From: Megalopta genalis
Lineage: Eukaryota; Arthropoda; Insecta; Hymenoptera; Halictidae
Assembly: GCF_051020955.1 (NCBI RefSeq)
Contig: NC_135021.1
Location: 16,721,962-16,785,961 of the forward strand
Reading direction: 5' to 3'
Length of the DNA stretch: 64,000 nucleotides
Part shown: piece by piece, positions 1-11,830 of the stretch
How the letters are laid out: each line of letters starts with the position of its first letter
Numbering within the stretch: position 1 is the first letter of the stretch
The notes under the pieces: generated by a model
Told to the model about the DNA's origin: nothing
Database searches by the model: none
What the model saw: only the letters and a program-made list of their open reading frames with translations
Program-made: the position numbers and the translations under genes

Positions 1-196
1 CTGTACTCGACCGTCTCCTCGTACTCCATCGACTGCTGCGACTTGGACGACGACGAGGTCACGGACTTCACGGACGTCGAGGACTCGATCACCGACTTCG
101 TCTGCACGCTCTGCACGGACTTCATCGTCGCGACCGATTTCGATTCCGCCGACACGTTCAGAGACTGCTCCAACAGGCTGTCTCCGGACTCGTTCA
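1..196 (-). CDS. Partial coding exon, Ser/Val/Lys-rich protein
   Basis: Read on the minus strand, a good 3' splice acceptor (pyrimidine-rich tract ending GTGTGCTCGCAG) is followed at 196 by an open frame that runs off the window edge, about 65 codons with no stop. It enters in phase 2: the first two bases complete a codon from the upstream exon. The protein is low complexity, with repeated K-S-V and S-V-x-S-V patterns, a run of serines, then MEYEETVEY near the edge. Codons end mostly in G or C, unlike the AT-rich neighbourhood, which supports coding. I do not recognise the protein; such Ser/Lys/Val linkers occur in large scaffold or muscle proteins, but that is only a thought. The opposite strand is also open for about 73 codons, so strand choice rests on the splice acceptor. 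Confidence 0.55.
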
Positions 197-3100
197 CTGC
201 GAGCACACAGAAAATTTGTTAGGCCGTCGTCGAGCCACGTGTATTACGGACGAGTGATCCGTCTTCCGACGGTGTTTAATTGAACGTGCTTGCCGCGTGT
301 GCTCGCGACAGCCGCGATTTATGCGTGGCGAGGTACGTTACGTGTACCGTTTCGAAGGGGCCGCGATTTTATTAGCGACCAGTTGCTTCGTCCAATTTCC
401 GGAAGATTATGAGGGAATGTTTGTGGTTTCAGCGCTTCGACTACCGCGTCGGTCACCTATAGGCGACGGTATGTTTTAACACCGATGCTACCGTGCCGGT
501 CGAGATGGCCGTTTTTACATTTTCTATTTTAGAATTATTGATATTGGTATTGACATATTAAAATATATTAATAATTGGTAAAATTTTAATTAATTAATAA
601 CAATTAATTATAATTATTAATCAGATATTATTAAATGTATTAAATTACATTATTGATATTGTTCTTAATTAAAAGATATATAACAAAAAGGCCGAGAAGA
701 CTAAGTTAATTCAGCCGTGTCTTTCTTATACGGGGAAACACGTCAGTCGCTTTTAATGCTCTCTATTTATGCTCTCTCTCTCTCTCTCTCTCTAGGTTTT
801 TAAAATAATTTCATTGTAATATACTCGAACAAACTGAATGTTGCTAAGATTTTTATAATGTGAACGATTATGACAACTTCTAACTGTCTAGCTTCGGTTT
901 CGTTTTTTAAATGACTTTTATATTGTGGGATTGTGTATTTAATTCGCAAGACGACTGCCAAATGAAACTAATACGATGAGTACAAACGAATAATTACGAC
1001 AAATGATAATTAGCTTGTTGGAGAGTTCTGCTAAGATTATGTCTCAGCAACTCGTGTTTATTTGCGAAGTAGCAACGTCAAATAAACTAGAAAGCGATGG
1101 AATGTTGGGGATAATTACTCGGCTTCAATCAGATTGTAGACTTTATGCGTTTACGACAGTAATAAGTAGCAGGTGGGATTTCAAACGGTGGACAGATAAG
1201 AGGAATAGGAAGATAAAAAATAATAGGAATAGGAAGATAAAAAGAGAATTTGAACTTGATTCTTGTATCTTGCAATAGATGCGCAAAAGTACATGCGCAA
1301 AATCCGCAGTACAGTCGTCGCTCGGCTAATAATGAGATAAATGGATATTTAGACTGAGATACTAAATGTTTAGCGGGTTGCCAAAAACTTGGACTGTGAA
1401 CAATACATTAAGCCGAATTTATGTATTTTCCTTTTAGATGATGTTCGCGGATGATTCACTGACGGGGAATGACGAAGGATGTTTTCGGATGAATCATCCG
1501 AGACAATCGCCCAAAACGAAAGGCGTTCGTTTAAAATACCGACTAAAAGGCTCCCACTCGAATGGGAGAAAAGCTCCCACTGTTTAATCAAAGTAAACTG
1601 CAATAAAGAAGAGTCTCGGAGTCAATTTTAAGTATTTCTTGTAATTACTTGGTAGTTGCTCGCCTCACTTGAATAACATGATTATCGTGTTCAAGAAAAT
1701 TGTTTGGAAAGATTTCCTCGAACCCTCTATAGCCTGACATTTTTATTTGGTTATAAATAATTGGTATAACTTGAAAACAGTAAACGTAGGAATGCAACTT
1801 TTTAGATATAAATTAGCATCGAATTTACAAGTTTTACAAAGATGAACATTTACTCTGACGCGTAGAGTAAGATTTAAAAATTGCAATGCATAAACTCTTT
1901 GATTAGACAAGAGAGACAACAGAACAAGATACGACATTGTAGCTGAAAATGTAATGAATTAAAAGGAAGAACATTGATAAATCAGTGTGACTTCAAAGTT
2001 GCAGTGCTACAAAAATATAAAATTGCCAAATAGATAAATTGAGCAATAATCCACTATCATTCTCGCGTCACTGAAAATCTTAGTGACATTCAATTTGTTC
2101 AATATGTGCCACGCCAACAACCCCATACAATCAAAGTATTTGATTTAATTAAATACAAATTGGAAACTAAAATCGTACGACATCCTTTAATTTTCCAACA
2201 TTCTTACAAGTGTTTGCAGGTCTTGGTGATATTACGAAATTATAACAGATTAGCATAAAAATTAATTTCCAAATCTGATCGAATAATTCCGTGACCCACA
2301 AATCAGCGACACGGCGGACAAAGCGTTAAAAATTAGTATCGCCCAATGATGACCAACGCGGCTCTCAACGCGATATCGCGGCATCATCCGCAATCTAAAC
2401 CGGCCCTTTCAAGCCGAGATCTCCAGAAATCGTTTAGAAATACGCATTTTTCCTGGAAACAGCTTTCTTCGACACACCCCAAAGCTATCCTTCCAAACCG
2501 CGCGGACGAGGCAGAATTTCTGGACTGGGTAGGGCTGGTGCTCGAAACTCAAATCCACTTTGCCGGGTCATTCTGTACGGGGCACCGCGGCGAATCCGGT
2601 CGGAATTGCGGAGTCGAAAGTGGATCGAATTGAATTTATTTTCCACGCACCTTTAGCGATCTCCATCGTCGTATGGAAGTCCCACGCTGGCTTCACGGAC
2701 TGCTAGTCGGCGTCTCTTCCCAAGGGAGGATCGTAGAAAGAACACGAGCACAACTCGGGATCGAACTCGCGAATGGACCGAACCTCCGAGCTTCTGGTTA
2801 TTCTAAACCGGTAGCCGGACGGGAGAGGGAAAGCCCGCGATCACGTGGCAATTGGTGTTCTTGGGCCAGGGGCACCAAGGGGCGAGAAAATGCTCGGCGT
2901 GTTCCGAGGCTTTTACGACGCGGCGATGAATATTCGTGGAATTTCGAATGGCTCGCGACGTATGCGTTCCGACGCTGAGTCAATGTTCTTCGGGCAGCGA
3001 CGCGTCGCGCGACCCTGTCCAGACGAAGCCCAACGTTTCTTGTGTCAGCCCCTCGATGGAACATCGAACGATCGACTGGCACAATGTCGCACTCTAACCC

Positions 3101-3314
3101 GAAATCTACGGATCAAGGGAGAGAATAGGACGCTTGAATGCGGAAGCTTCGATTCGCGGAAGAATCGCTGTCCTAGGTTGCAGAAGTCTCCTTTTTCTTA
3201 CGAAAAAATGGCTGACCGAAAGTGAAGCTTAAGATAAAAATAATCTCATGATTAATCGGTCGAGTCATGCTATTGTATAGCTTAATATAAAAACCTTCCC
3301 CTTTGATTTTGTTC
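197..3314. other. Non-coding stretch, mixed composition
   Basis: No convincing gene. The stretch holds very AT-rich DNA (about 520-690), a (CT)n microsatellite at 772-794, and a GC- and CpG-rich block (about 2340-3230) that is open in several frames on both strands but shows no protein family, no clean splice pairing and no codon bias. That block could be an unrecognised exon or a promoter region of a neighbouring gene. Confidence 0.5.
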
Positions 3315-3591
3315 TTAACCCTTAACTACTATTGCCAGTCTGCGAGACCGTTACTAATTATTTATTCATTTGTGGTGATAATATAATTAGGAATATTGTA
3401 AAGAAAAGGAACAGTGTTTTAATACGCTTGTTTCTATTTAATCGAACTCGGACTCCTTCGTTATTGATATGCAACGTAAGAACAATTGATTTTGATTTTT
3501 TCATTTGCCACCTTTATGGCAACTGTAATGCAATAAACAAGTAGCAGCAACAGTTAAACAGTACACTAAACGTGTAGTAGTTAAGGCTTAA
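3315..3591. mobile_element. TTAA-flanked miniature inverted-repeat element
   Basis: A 277-bp element with TTAA at both edges and inverted ends: TTAACCCTTAACTACTA on the left and its near-complement TAGTAGTTAAGGCTTAA on the right, 16 of 17 positions matching. TTAA target sites with ends beginning CCC are typical of piggyBac-type transposons. There is no transposase inside; short internal ORFs look spurious. Confidence 0.75.
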
Positions 3592-4300
3592 TGCATCGTG
3601 TCCTCTCGTACAGGTACGATATTTTCTATTAGTCATCTATTTTCTCACGATTTGTTTTTCAAAAAGTGCAACGAAGCGATGCGACTTTTTAAATTAGAAT
3701 ATACGCTGTGAGTTTTGTAATACGATTTCACGCCCAGCCACTTTGGCTACTACGGTAGAATTACACTTTGGCCAGAAGCTTTTGGCAATCATTCTATACG
3801 CGCCTAATTGTCATTTGTGTAAAATGATATAGAAAATCGCATTCGAAGACACAAATTGCCAATCCGCTTATTAATGATCCTGATCTTGTTACAAGGATAT
3901 TAATACCGTTCTGTTTATAAAGAAACTATCGTTGACCGAGTCATCATACAGATCGATCAACTTCTCATCGATGATCTTTTTTCATTTTTCTCCGTTTCAT
4001 TCTTCGCGCATAATTTCAAGATCCGAGAAGACAGATTTTCCCGTGCCAACCAATTTTCGGCCCCTATTTTCTCACGCAGAAGTTACCAACTATTTCTGTA
4101 GTTGAACCGGAGCTGACATATACCACGCCATCGTTCTTTCAAACATTTCGAAACATCAAGTCGTGACTGATGAGTTCGATTCGAGACAAGTTTGTTTTCA
4201 ATAATGCTTCGGACCTGGTTCGGCAACGTAAAAATACTTACAACGTTATTCGCAGTGGAATTCGCTTCGATCTCGGCGTCTGTAAAAATTCAGATACAAT
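3592..4300. other. Non-coding, nothing recognised
   Basis: AT-rich DNA without a convincing ORF, repeat or structure. Confidence 0.5.
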
Positions 4301-4375
4301 AATGTCTCTCTAATTGACGCTCAGATTGCCCACAAAAATGGGCAATTTGGAGATAGTTTGAAAGGATAACAGCGT
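4301..4375 (+). mobile_element. Solo end of a fold-back element
   Basis: Starts AATGTCTCTCTAATTG and continues with a CAGATTG...AAAAATGG...CAATTTGG pattern. The same sequence forms the left arm of the complete fold-back copy at 4754-4964. Only one arm is visible here. Confidence 0.55.
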
Positions 4376-4484
4376 AAAAGGAGCAGGAGGCTCCAGCCAC
4401 TTTAAATAAAACAAACCTGAACCTGTAATAATTTTCTTTATAAGCACTTTCATTGTATAGAATAATTTCTTCTTCGTCATTTGT

Positions 4485-4690
4485 TGAACTATTATTCTGA
4501 ACTATTCTGAACTATTATTCTGAACTATTCTGAACTATTATTCTGAACTATTCTGAACTATTCTGAACTATTATTCTGAACTATTCTGAACTATTCTGAA
4601 CTATTCTGAACTATTCTGAACTATTATTCTGAACTATTCTGAACTATTATTCTGAACTATTCTGAACTATTATTTTGAATTATTCTTGAA
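4485..4690. repeat. Minisatellite, 10/13-bp units CTATTCTGAA / CTATTATTCTGAA
   Basis: About 18 tandem copies of CTATTCTGAA, irregularly interspersed with a 13-bp variant carrying an extra ATT. It ends in degenerate copies near 4690. Confidence 0.95.
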
Positions 4691-4753
4691 CTATAGGTTC
4701 TTTTGGATTTGTCTTACTATACATATACCAATCTGGAGATATTTGTAATTACG

Positions 4754-4964
4754 GTAATGTCTCTCTAATTGAGCTCAGATTGTCCACAAAAATAGACAAT
4801 TTAGGAAGGGGAGATACGATTGTTCGATTCCTGCGGTTCATTCTTATAGCCACGAATTGTCGACGACTCTAAAAACGAGCTGCGAGGCTCGAATAATCGT
4901 ATCTCCTCTCCCCAAATTCTCCATTTTTGCGGGCAGTCCGAGCGACAATTAGAGAGACATTTCT
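4754..4964. mobile_element. Fold-back miniature element
   Basis: Long inverted repeat: the left arm AATGTCTCTCTAATTG...ATTGTCCAC...GGGGAGATACGATTGTTCGA is mirrored by TCGAATAATCGTATCTCC...GGCAGTCCGAGC...AATTAGAGAGACATT. Arms are about 80 nt with scattered mismatches. Related pieces occur at 4301, 21835-21905 and 44165-44375, so it is a family. Confidence 0.75.
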
Positions 4965-5582
4965 GTGGTACGCCAAGCAATCGAGTAGCACGAAGCAATT
5001 CGATCGAGCGATTAGTTCGAAAATGAAGTTTCATTGTTCGTATGATCTAACCCGAGAACGCCTCGAGTCCGGTGTTTCATCGACGAATATAAACAGAAGC
5101 TGTTACCTCGGATAAAACAATCGTTCAAGAGTAACGTCACTCGACTGCGCGCATCTCACGATTTCGTGGACACGGAAGATTCTTGTGCTATGAGCACGAC
5201 AGCCGATAATACGTTTACGGCGACGCGATGCACGGGGCGAATCGTTTCCAAGCTTGCGGGCCGATCGGATGATTCGAGCTCGACGAGAGTGACTGGGCTT
5301 CAACGAAGGTGAAGTCCCCGGAGAGAAACTCGGGGAAAAGGATCCTATCTTACGGAGAATTAAGATCGGTGTTCGTTCCCTGCGGTTAAATGAACTGGGA
5401 CAGGCGAGGGAGAAGGAGCCGCGGTGAAATGTCATTCGGTTAAGAAGAGCCTTCTTCCGGTGTTCTTGTAACAACGACGTTTTACGGCCTCGGAATAGTT
5501 ACTGTATCGAGAGGATTGATTTGTTTGCAGACGTACTAGATAGCTTTACTTTGACAAACGAGGTCCGCCGGTATTCAGGATA
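4965..5582. other. Non-coding, nothing recognised
   Basis: Contains a 123-codon open frame on the minus strand (5103-5474), rich in Arg and Ser, without recognisable domain or splice support. I do not call it a gene. Confidence 0.4.
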
Positions 5583-6162
5583 TTAACCCTTTCGCTACTA
5601 CGGACCACTATAGTGGCTTTCCATATGATGCCACTGAGGTACTACGGACCACTACAGTGGCTTTCCATATGGTGCCACTGAGGTACTACGGACCACTACA
5701 GTGGCTTTCCATATGATGCCATTGAGGTACTACGGGCCACTATAGTGGCCTTTCATAAGATGCCACTGAGGTACTACGGGCCACTATAGTGGCCTTTCGT
5801 ATGATGCCACTGAGGTACTACGGGCCACTATAGTGGCCCTCCATAAGATGTCACTGAGGTACTACGGACCACTACAGTGGCTTTCCATATGATGCCATTG
5901 AGGTACTACGGGCCACTATAGTGGCCCTCCAAAAGATGCATTATATTGTATAATGTTATTTCCTCTCATACTGTAAATTAAAGAGTGCAAAATTTTTTCG
6001 TTCGAAAAATTCATTCAATGCAAGCAGCTTGGGTTCTTCGCCGACCGCCGCGGAGTACCGACTCCCGCTGACGATCGGCATTGCGTAGCGTGCAGTGATG
6101 TCGCAGCGCTCCGTTCAGCGGAAGTACCGCGGCGGAGAACCCGCCCGTAGTGAAAGGGTTAA
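5583..6162. mobile_element. TTAA-flanked element with internal 44-bp repeats
   Basis: A 580-bp element with TTAA at both edges. The inverted ends read TTAACCCTTTCGCTACTACG and, on the complement of the right side, TTAACCCTTTCACTACGGG. The left half is a tandem array (5596-5935). The right part is CpG-rich and internally palindromic (GGTTCTTCGCCG / CGGCGGAGAACC near 6027 and 6131). There is no transposase. It is probably a non-autonomous piggyBac-type element. Confidence 0.8.
5596..5935. repeat. 44-bp tandem repeat, about 8 copies, with CCACTATAGTGG palindrome
   Basis: Copies start with TACTACGG at 5596, 5640, 5684, 5728, 5772, 5816, 5860 and 5904, an exact 44-bp period. Each holds CCACTATAGTGG or the one-base variant CCACTACAGTGG. 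In four copies it extends to the 16-bp palindrome GGCCACTATAGTGGCC. Confidence 0.95.
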
Positions 6163-8779
6163 AGGGTAGGTCTGTTCGGAGATGAGTTCGCTTGGAACAA
6201 GAGATGGGAGAAACTCGAAGCTTTAAAGATTGAGTACAGATCGCGAAAACCCTTCACGCTGTAATATCGTGTCGGACTCGTTGCGAAGATTTCGGTCAGA
6301 TTTTATTGTTTTCTTACCGGCGTTCGATCGTTCGATAAAACGTTAATGAATTCGTAGGTTAAAGGGTTGAACGCAGAAAAACAGTCGATCATTCATTAGA
6401 TCGCAAGTCCGCTAATTCTGTAGTAATTTCTGTCACGTTATCAACTCGTACGTTCATTACGTTCGTTAACTTCGTGCACGGCTAGGACATAGTTACGCAA
6501 TCAATTCACCGATGACACGGCATCCATATTAAGTTTATCCTCATCAATTTTGCTTTACCCGTAATTTCGTGTTTCGTATAACAATCTGCGAACGCGCGGC
6601 GTGATCAGACAAAAATGCAACACGTTACAGCATCTAGAGAAAATAGCGCGGCAGCGAAGGTATTGTCGCGACCGATAGCGGAATGCTTTCGCTGTTCGCA
6701 GTTTCAGGTGAAACGGTTACGGAAAAGCGGGAAACGAATGATCGAAGAGCACGGCCGGCTCGGGTCTCGCAATAGCCCGTCCGGAAACTGCGATTCCTCC
6801 ATCCGCTCGTTTTCCCAGAATTTCAATGAGAAAAATCACGGCGAAGGTTCCGACTTCGCTCGCAAATTATGCTCGATTTTCAGCCGAATGATTTACGCTC
6901 TGGCAGTGCTCCCCGTTGCCCGTCAACTCGGCCCGCGATCATGGTGGTAAAGCGCGTTGAAAATCAGCCAGGATTCGTCACGCTTCTTCTGCACGGCCTT
7001 TTGTCCGGAGAATTCTCGATTCGCGACCGCTCCCACCTCCTGCAGCAGCAGATCGTTCGCACTAAATTTAATAGCTGATTTTCCGGGCTGGATAATGACT
7101 CAGCCGGTAATCGCTGAGACAGCTTTTCCGAGCGTGTTCGTGACTAATAATCGATGAGTAACGCTAATATTAGCGGGTTTTCGTGGACATCGTCCAAGGT
7201 CCCGCTGTTTTTCGAACGAACCTGTCGACTACTGTCGAACATGTTCTCTAATTAAAGTCGCGGAAATTTCGATGGAGCTTCGCGATAATTCGGAACGCTC
7301 GAAACTTCGCCGCTTTCGATTATTGGCACGCCTACGCGGGATCGCGAACGAACCTTGATCATTCGTAGGAAGGTATCAGTCCTGCGGAAATTTTCGACTG
7401 AAATACGGTTTGGTCTGCGTAGAATTTCTGTGCTCGACGGTACAATGCGGGTCTTCGCGAAATTACGCGAGATAACATCAATCTTCCCGTTTAGACGAAT
7501 CACAACAAGAAGGAAACATGTCGCTGAAAATATTCGTTCGAATAATAATTCTTATAATATTTCGTTATTGCGAGCGAAGTTTTGGTCCGCGACCAAAAGT
7601 GTCATCGCTGTGCAGAGGCCCGGCTTTATCGAACTTAATTGTTCCGATACTCGCAGACGGAGTTGTACATCGCGTCTGCCAGACGATTACCAGCCGCTGT
7701 GCCGCAAGAATAGTACTTTTATTTATATTTGTTATAACAAAGTGATGAGTCAAGCTGTGCTATTTCTGCGCGGCGTAACGAGCTCGCTCAAGGCGATTCT
7801 CATCGCATCAATTTCGTGGGGAAATTGAGGCTGTCGACGGAAGTTACCCCCGAGCGCGAAAACGTACCGCCGCGTACATACGCGATACGAGATAAACGCG
7901 TGTGCAAGCCTCTGCCATTTGAGTGACAAAATCGCGGATAAAATCGTTTCGATACGATTCAGATGGAACATTTTTTTTCGAACCAGAGTTGAAACGTTGC
8001 AGAACCGGAGGAAAATACGCGGGAAGAATGACGAGTGATTTCGAATCCGAATAATAGTTATTAAAATTGACTTTTCTTTTGAGACACGAATTCAGATCTG
8101 GTTGGAAAACTTGTCCGGTTCTTCAAAATTGAAACGACACTTTCGCGTTTGTTGGAACAAATGCAACGACCTGCAGCATGTCGACTATTTGTCCATTTAA
8201 CGCGTTAGGCGCAGAAAATCAACTCCAAAAATTCCCTCAAAATCTACGTAATTTGATTAACGCTAAACTTACCGAAACCTAAAAGTAACAAACTCAAATT
8301 TTTATTTGTATCGATGAAAAGACTGTATTTATTTAGACCTTTTGCTATTTTTATTGTAACGCATGCTTGGATTAAGAAAAAATTCAACCGCTTTCTATAA
8401 AAGAGTTTTTATCATTTCAATACTTTAAAACAATAAATATAAAGCCGGTTATGATCGGCTTCGTAGGTTTAGTGTTAATGAAACTGAGACTAGAAAATTA
8501 AAACTTATCGCTAGATTTCGGATCTTTATGCAAAATAAAAATTGTTTGCTGCAATCTCAAGAAACAGCGGTCAAATAGAAATCTCTTTTCTTCTTTAATC
8601 ATTTTAATAAGCTGACAACGTCACATTGATATTCTTCGAGTCTTTCAGTCAATTTATTCTTTTAAATTGCACTTTCGTAGTTTATTCATCACACCGAATA
8701 ATAATATTCGATCTCTCTTCCAAGCTAAACACGCTAGTCAAATTCAATTCGTTCAACTATACTGCAATAAAAATTGACG
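6163..8779. other. Non-coding stretch
   Basis: Several overlapping open frames of 60-157 codons between 6600 and 7970 on both strands, reflecting CpG-rich, stop-poor DNA. None shows a recognisable domain or matching splice sites. From 8000 to 8780 the DNA is AT-rich without clear features. Confidence 0.45.
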
Positions 8780-8787
8780 CCCTAGAC

Positions 8788-9086
8788 CAGGGGTGTCAAA
8801 CTCAAAAGCTAACTTGGGCCAAATAAACAATGCTTAACTTTATGTGGGCCGCAAAAAAAATCAACGTTCATAGAAACAAATATTTTTATTTTGACTAGTA
8901 CATTGTAATAAACACGTATATAAAGTTAAATTATTATTTACGTCCTGATACTTGACATCTCTTCTCTGATACTATCTTTCCTATTTCGGGAGAATTTTCA
9001 TTGGCCGGGACTATTTCTATTTTATTTTTACTATATCGACTGGGCCGCAAAAATGTTCATCTCGGGCCGCGACTTTGACACCCCTG
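8788..9086. mobile_element. hAT-type miniature element with 8-bp target duplication
   Basis: A 299-bp element bounded by CAGGGGTGTCAAACTC and its complement GACTTTGACACCCCTG, flanked by a perfect 8-bp duplication CCCTAGAC (8780-8787 and 9087-9094). Ends starting CAGGGGTG and an 8-bp duplication are hallmarks of the hAT superfamily. The interior (GGGCC motifs near both ends, AT-rich centre) has no transposase ORF. Confidence 0.93.
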
Positions 9087-9094
9087 CCCTAGAC

Positions 9095-10128
9095 TAATAA
9101 AACGTTAGTGTCGCATGTGCGTTTTAGCATTCAGAAAGAAATGATTCTTCGTGGTTTCAAATGACCGCAAATGGCGACAACGTTGTTCCATCGACACGTC
9201 TTCTATTCCTGGGCTTTTATTCCTCGGCGTGTTCTTCGTGCTTGCACGTGACACCGCACCGAGGACTGCTCCAAAAAAGAGTCACGGCTCGGCCTGTGGT
9301 ACTTATTGTTAGTTAGGCAGACGAAAGCGTTCCCGCAGGGGACGTGCTCGGTAAAATAAGTTTCACGCAGGGAGGCCGGCTCCTCGGGTTTCGTGAAAGG
9401 TTTTCGTCGTCCCGGTTCTCATCAACCTTTTACGCGGGAGCCACTAGAAATTTACGCTCGCCCGCGAGGAAGCCGATTAACGAGACTCCTCTCGGGAAGT
9501 TTACGATGATTTCTGACGAGCAATGAGGCCAGGAAGCTGCTAGATATTCTGCCTCGTATCGCACGAGAGGTATTAGAAGCATATCATCGACACTGTTAGA
9601 CCAGAGTAGGATAAGTTTGCACACATGGGTTACACACACACATATTTTCGTGTATAACGTCTATGAATCGGTCATAGCGAAATCAAGGAGGTGTGCGAGA
9701 TTAATGTGCAGTCGATTAATGTTAAAATTCAAATGTCTCGAACGAAAATGAAGTTTCGAAGCGAAAAATTTTACTGTGGTTTGTCATAATTTGTCGATAA
9801 TTTTGTCACGAAAAAAGTAACTCTTTTAGTAAAAGAACTTCAACGTAAAAAGTGCTATAAATATATATAAAATTATTATGTATATAAAATTAAATTATAA
9901 ATAAAATATAATTAAATATATAATAATAACATATAATTAAATTATAAAAATAAATATATATATATAAAACCAAGTAGTAGTAATTTTTCAGATCAAATTT
10001 AAAATATATATATTTAAAATAACATTTAAAATAAAAAGAATATATATTTGGTTTTCAGCTAAATCCCACCACTTGAGACAATTTAACCGTTGAGAACAAT
10101 GTTGTATATTTAATTGTTCTCTCTCTCT

Positions 10129-10176
<48 letters not shown>

Positions 10177-11579
10177 AACTCTTCACACTGGTTTATATTA
10201 TACGTAATTATTAATTATCGTATATATAACAATGAAACAAAACGTATTATGACCCACTCTTGTGGCGTGGAAATTAATGTACCATCGATGGTACACAAGC
10301 ACGTGCCAATACAGGCTGATAAAAGTGCAATATGCAGATCCTTATAATACTAGTCATTCGACAAAATTTCAATCGCGACAGTAAGAAAGGAAATTGAAAT
10401 AATTCCCGATTGTATCCGTGGAACTCTTTGGGAATGGAATCTGTTATTAAACGTGCGCGCAGCTTCTTTACAAGCTTCGTTCTCGATGTGCTCAATATGC
10501 CAATAAAAAGATGCTGGATTGGAGCCTGCCGACTGCAACATTCTCGGATACGGTTCATTGAAATCTGAAGTACTTATTCGACAAATACCCGGCGCACAGA
10601 CGTTGAATCATCGAACGTTGAAATGCATTTCCATCGCCGATTTCGAATCTATTTTCTAAACAATTCCTGAATCCACGTTAATTGGACTTCCAGTCACGTT
10701 GAAAGATGATCGCTCGACCCTCGGGTTTTCGCAGCAACTGGGAGATCGAAGAAAGACAATCAAGATCACCGAAAAAGCTTAGTCCATCGAAGCGTTTTTT
10801 GCTTCGTTTGCGTGGAAACGCGGTCGTTACCATTTCCTCGGCGGGGATCATAAAAAGGTTTCGTTGTCATCGGGTTCGGTAATCTCTGAGCTATTATGTG
10901 AATTATTACGTCGTATCCGGAGTAGACGAGACTCCTGGCCGACGGGTTCCGCCGTCTCTCCAAATAGACGGTGTAAATATTTGCACCGATTTTTCGTTTT
11001 CTCGTCGAGATCTCCATTTATATATAACTCGGCACCCTGAGCGCCATCCTCGCGGTTGGTGCACGCACGTGCCAAGCTGCAGGAATGCAGAACCATTGTT
11101 CTTGGCCGGAAAGTGTCGCATGCAGGTCCCGAACTGTAAAAACGTGAACTGAATTCATACCGCTGTTATTTATACGTTAATGCAAGTAGAGCGTTTCCGA
11201 TGCTTCCCGGCCCTGATTCTACTACGATCTCTTTTGCTGAAACGCGAAGCTACGCTTGCAAAGGACGACGCTTCGCTCTAAGAAAAGAAAATTTCGACGA
11301 TTGATTTAGAGAATTTGCTGCGAAACAGATGTCAAGTAACGTCGAGGAATTATCTTGTTCGCTGTATATATAGTTTTCGCTCTTAAATATCCTATTGGTA
11401 ATAGTTGCACGAAAGATGTTAGGATAATACGTCGCCCGTTTTTGTTGCACACTGCAGCAAATTATATATCACTTGCAGATTTTAAAGAAATATGTGACAC
11501 ACACGAAAAGAAATCGAACGTTACACAGTAGTCGATAAAAGAAAATTAGCAAATTTTTATTCTAAAGACCGTACGAGGG
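9095..11579. other. Non-coding stretch
   Basis: Mixed DNA with an AT-rich tract at about 9850-10050, a long (TC)n at 10117-10174, and CpG-rich DNA at 10700-11300. Overlapping ORFs of up to 94 codons occur on both strands without recognisable content. Confidence 0.45.
10117..10174. repeat. (TC)n microsatellite
   Basis: About 29 dinucleotide units, interrupted once by CCCTCCC. The polypyrimidine strand is the + strand. Confidence 0.97.
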
Positions 11580-11830
11580 TTAACCCCTTGCCATACTTTG
11601 ACGAGTTCGATTCGTCATGAAAATTTCTAGTAATAATTTATCGAGTATAGCTGTTATTCTGTCCTTTAAAATTGCAATAAATTTCTAATCTCTTGTTATC
11701 AATGTTTAAGCATTCAAGTGAATTTAGGCATACAATAAGCAGCAATTTTCTTTCGCTTCTAAGAAATTATTGCAATCGAAAAATTTCGAATCGCAGTAAC
11801 TGCGAAGAAAATGGTATGTCAAGGGGTTAA
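11580..11830. mobile_element. TTAA-flanked miniature element, CCCCTTG family
   Basis: A 251-bp element with left end TTAACCCCTTGCCATAC and right end GTATGTCAAGGGGTTAA, 16 of 17 positions complementary, TTAA included at both edges. The same ends recur at 45213 and, embedded, in each unit of the 22.5-31.2 kb repeat array. There is no transposase. Confidence 0.85.

Noticed and set aside
1..222. Plus-strand open frame across the left edge
   Set aside because: It lacks a start or splice signal and ends just past the exon. The minus-strand reading has an acceptor at the right place.
4820..4840. tRNA B-box-like TTCGATTCC
   Set aside because: It lies in the fold-back element; no cloverleaf or A box can be drawn around it.
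5103..5474. 123-codon minus-strand ORF rich in Arg and Ser
   Set aside because: No domain, and codon use matches the surrounding non-coding CpG-rich DNA.
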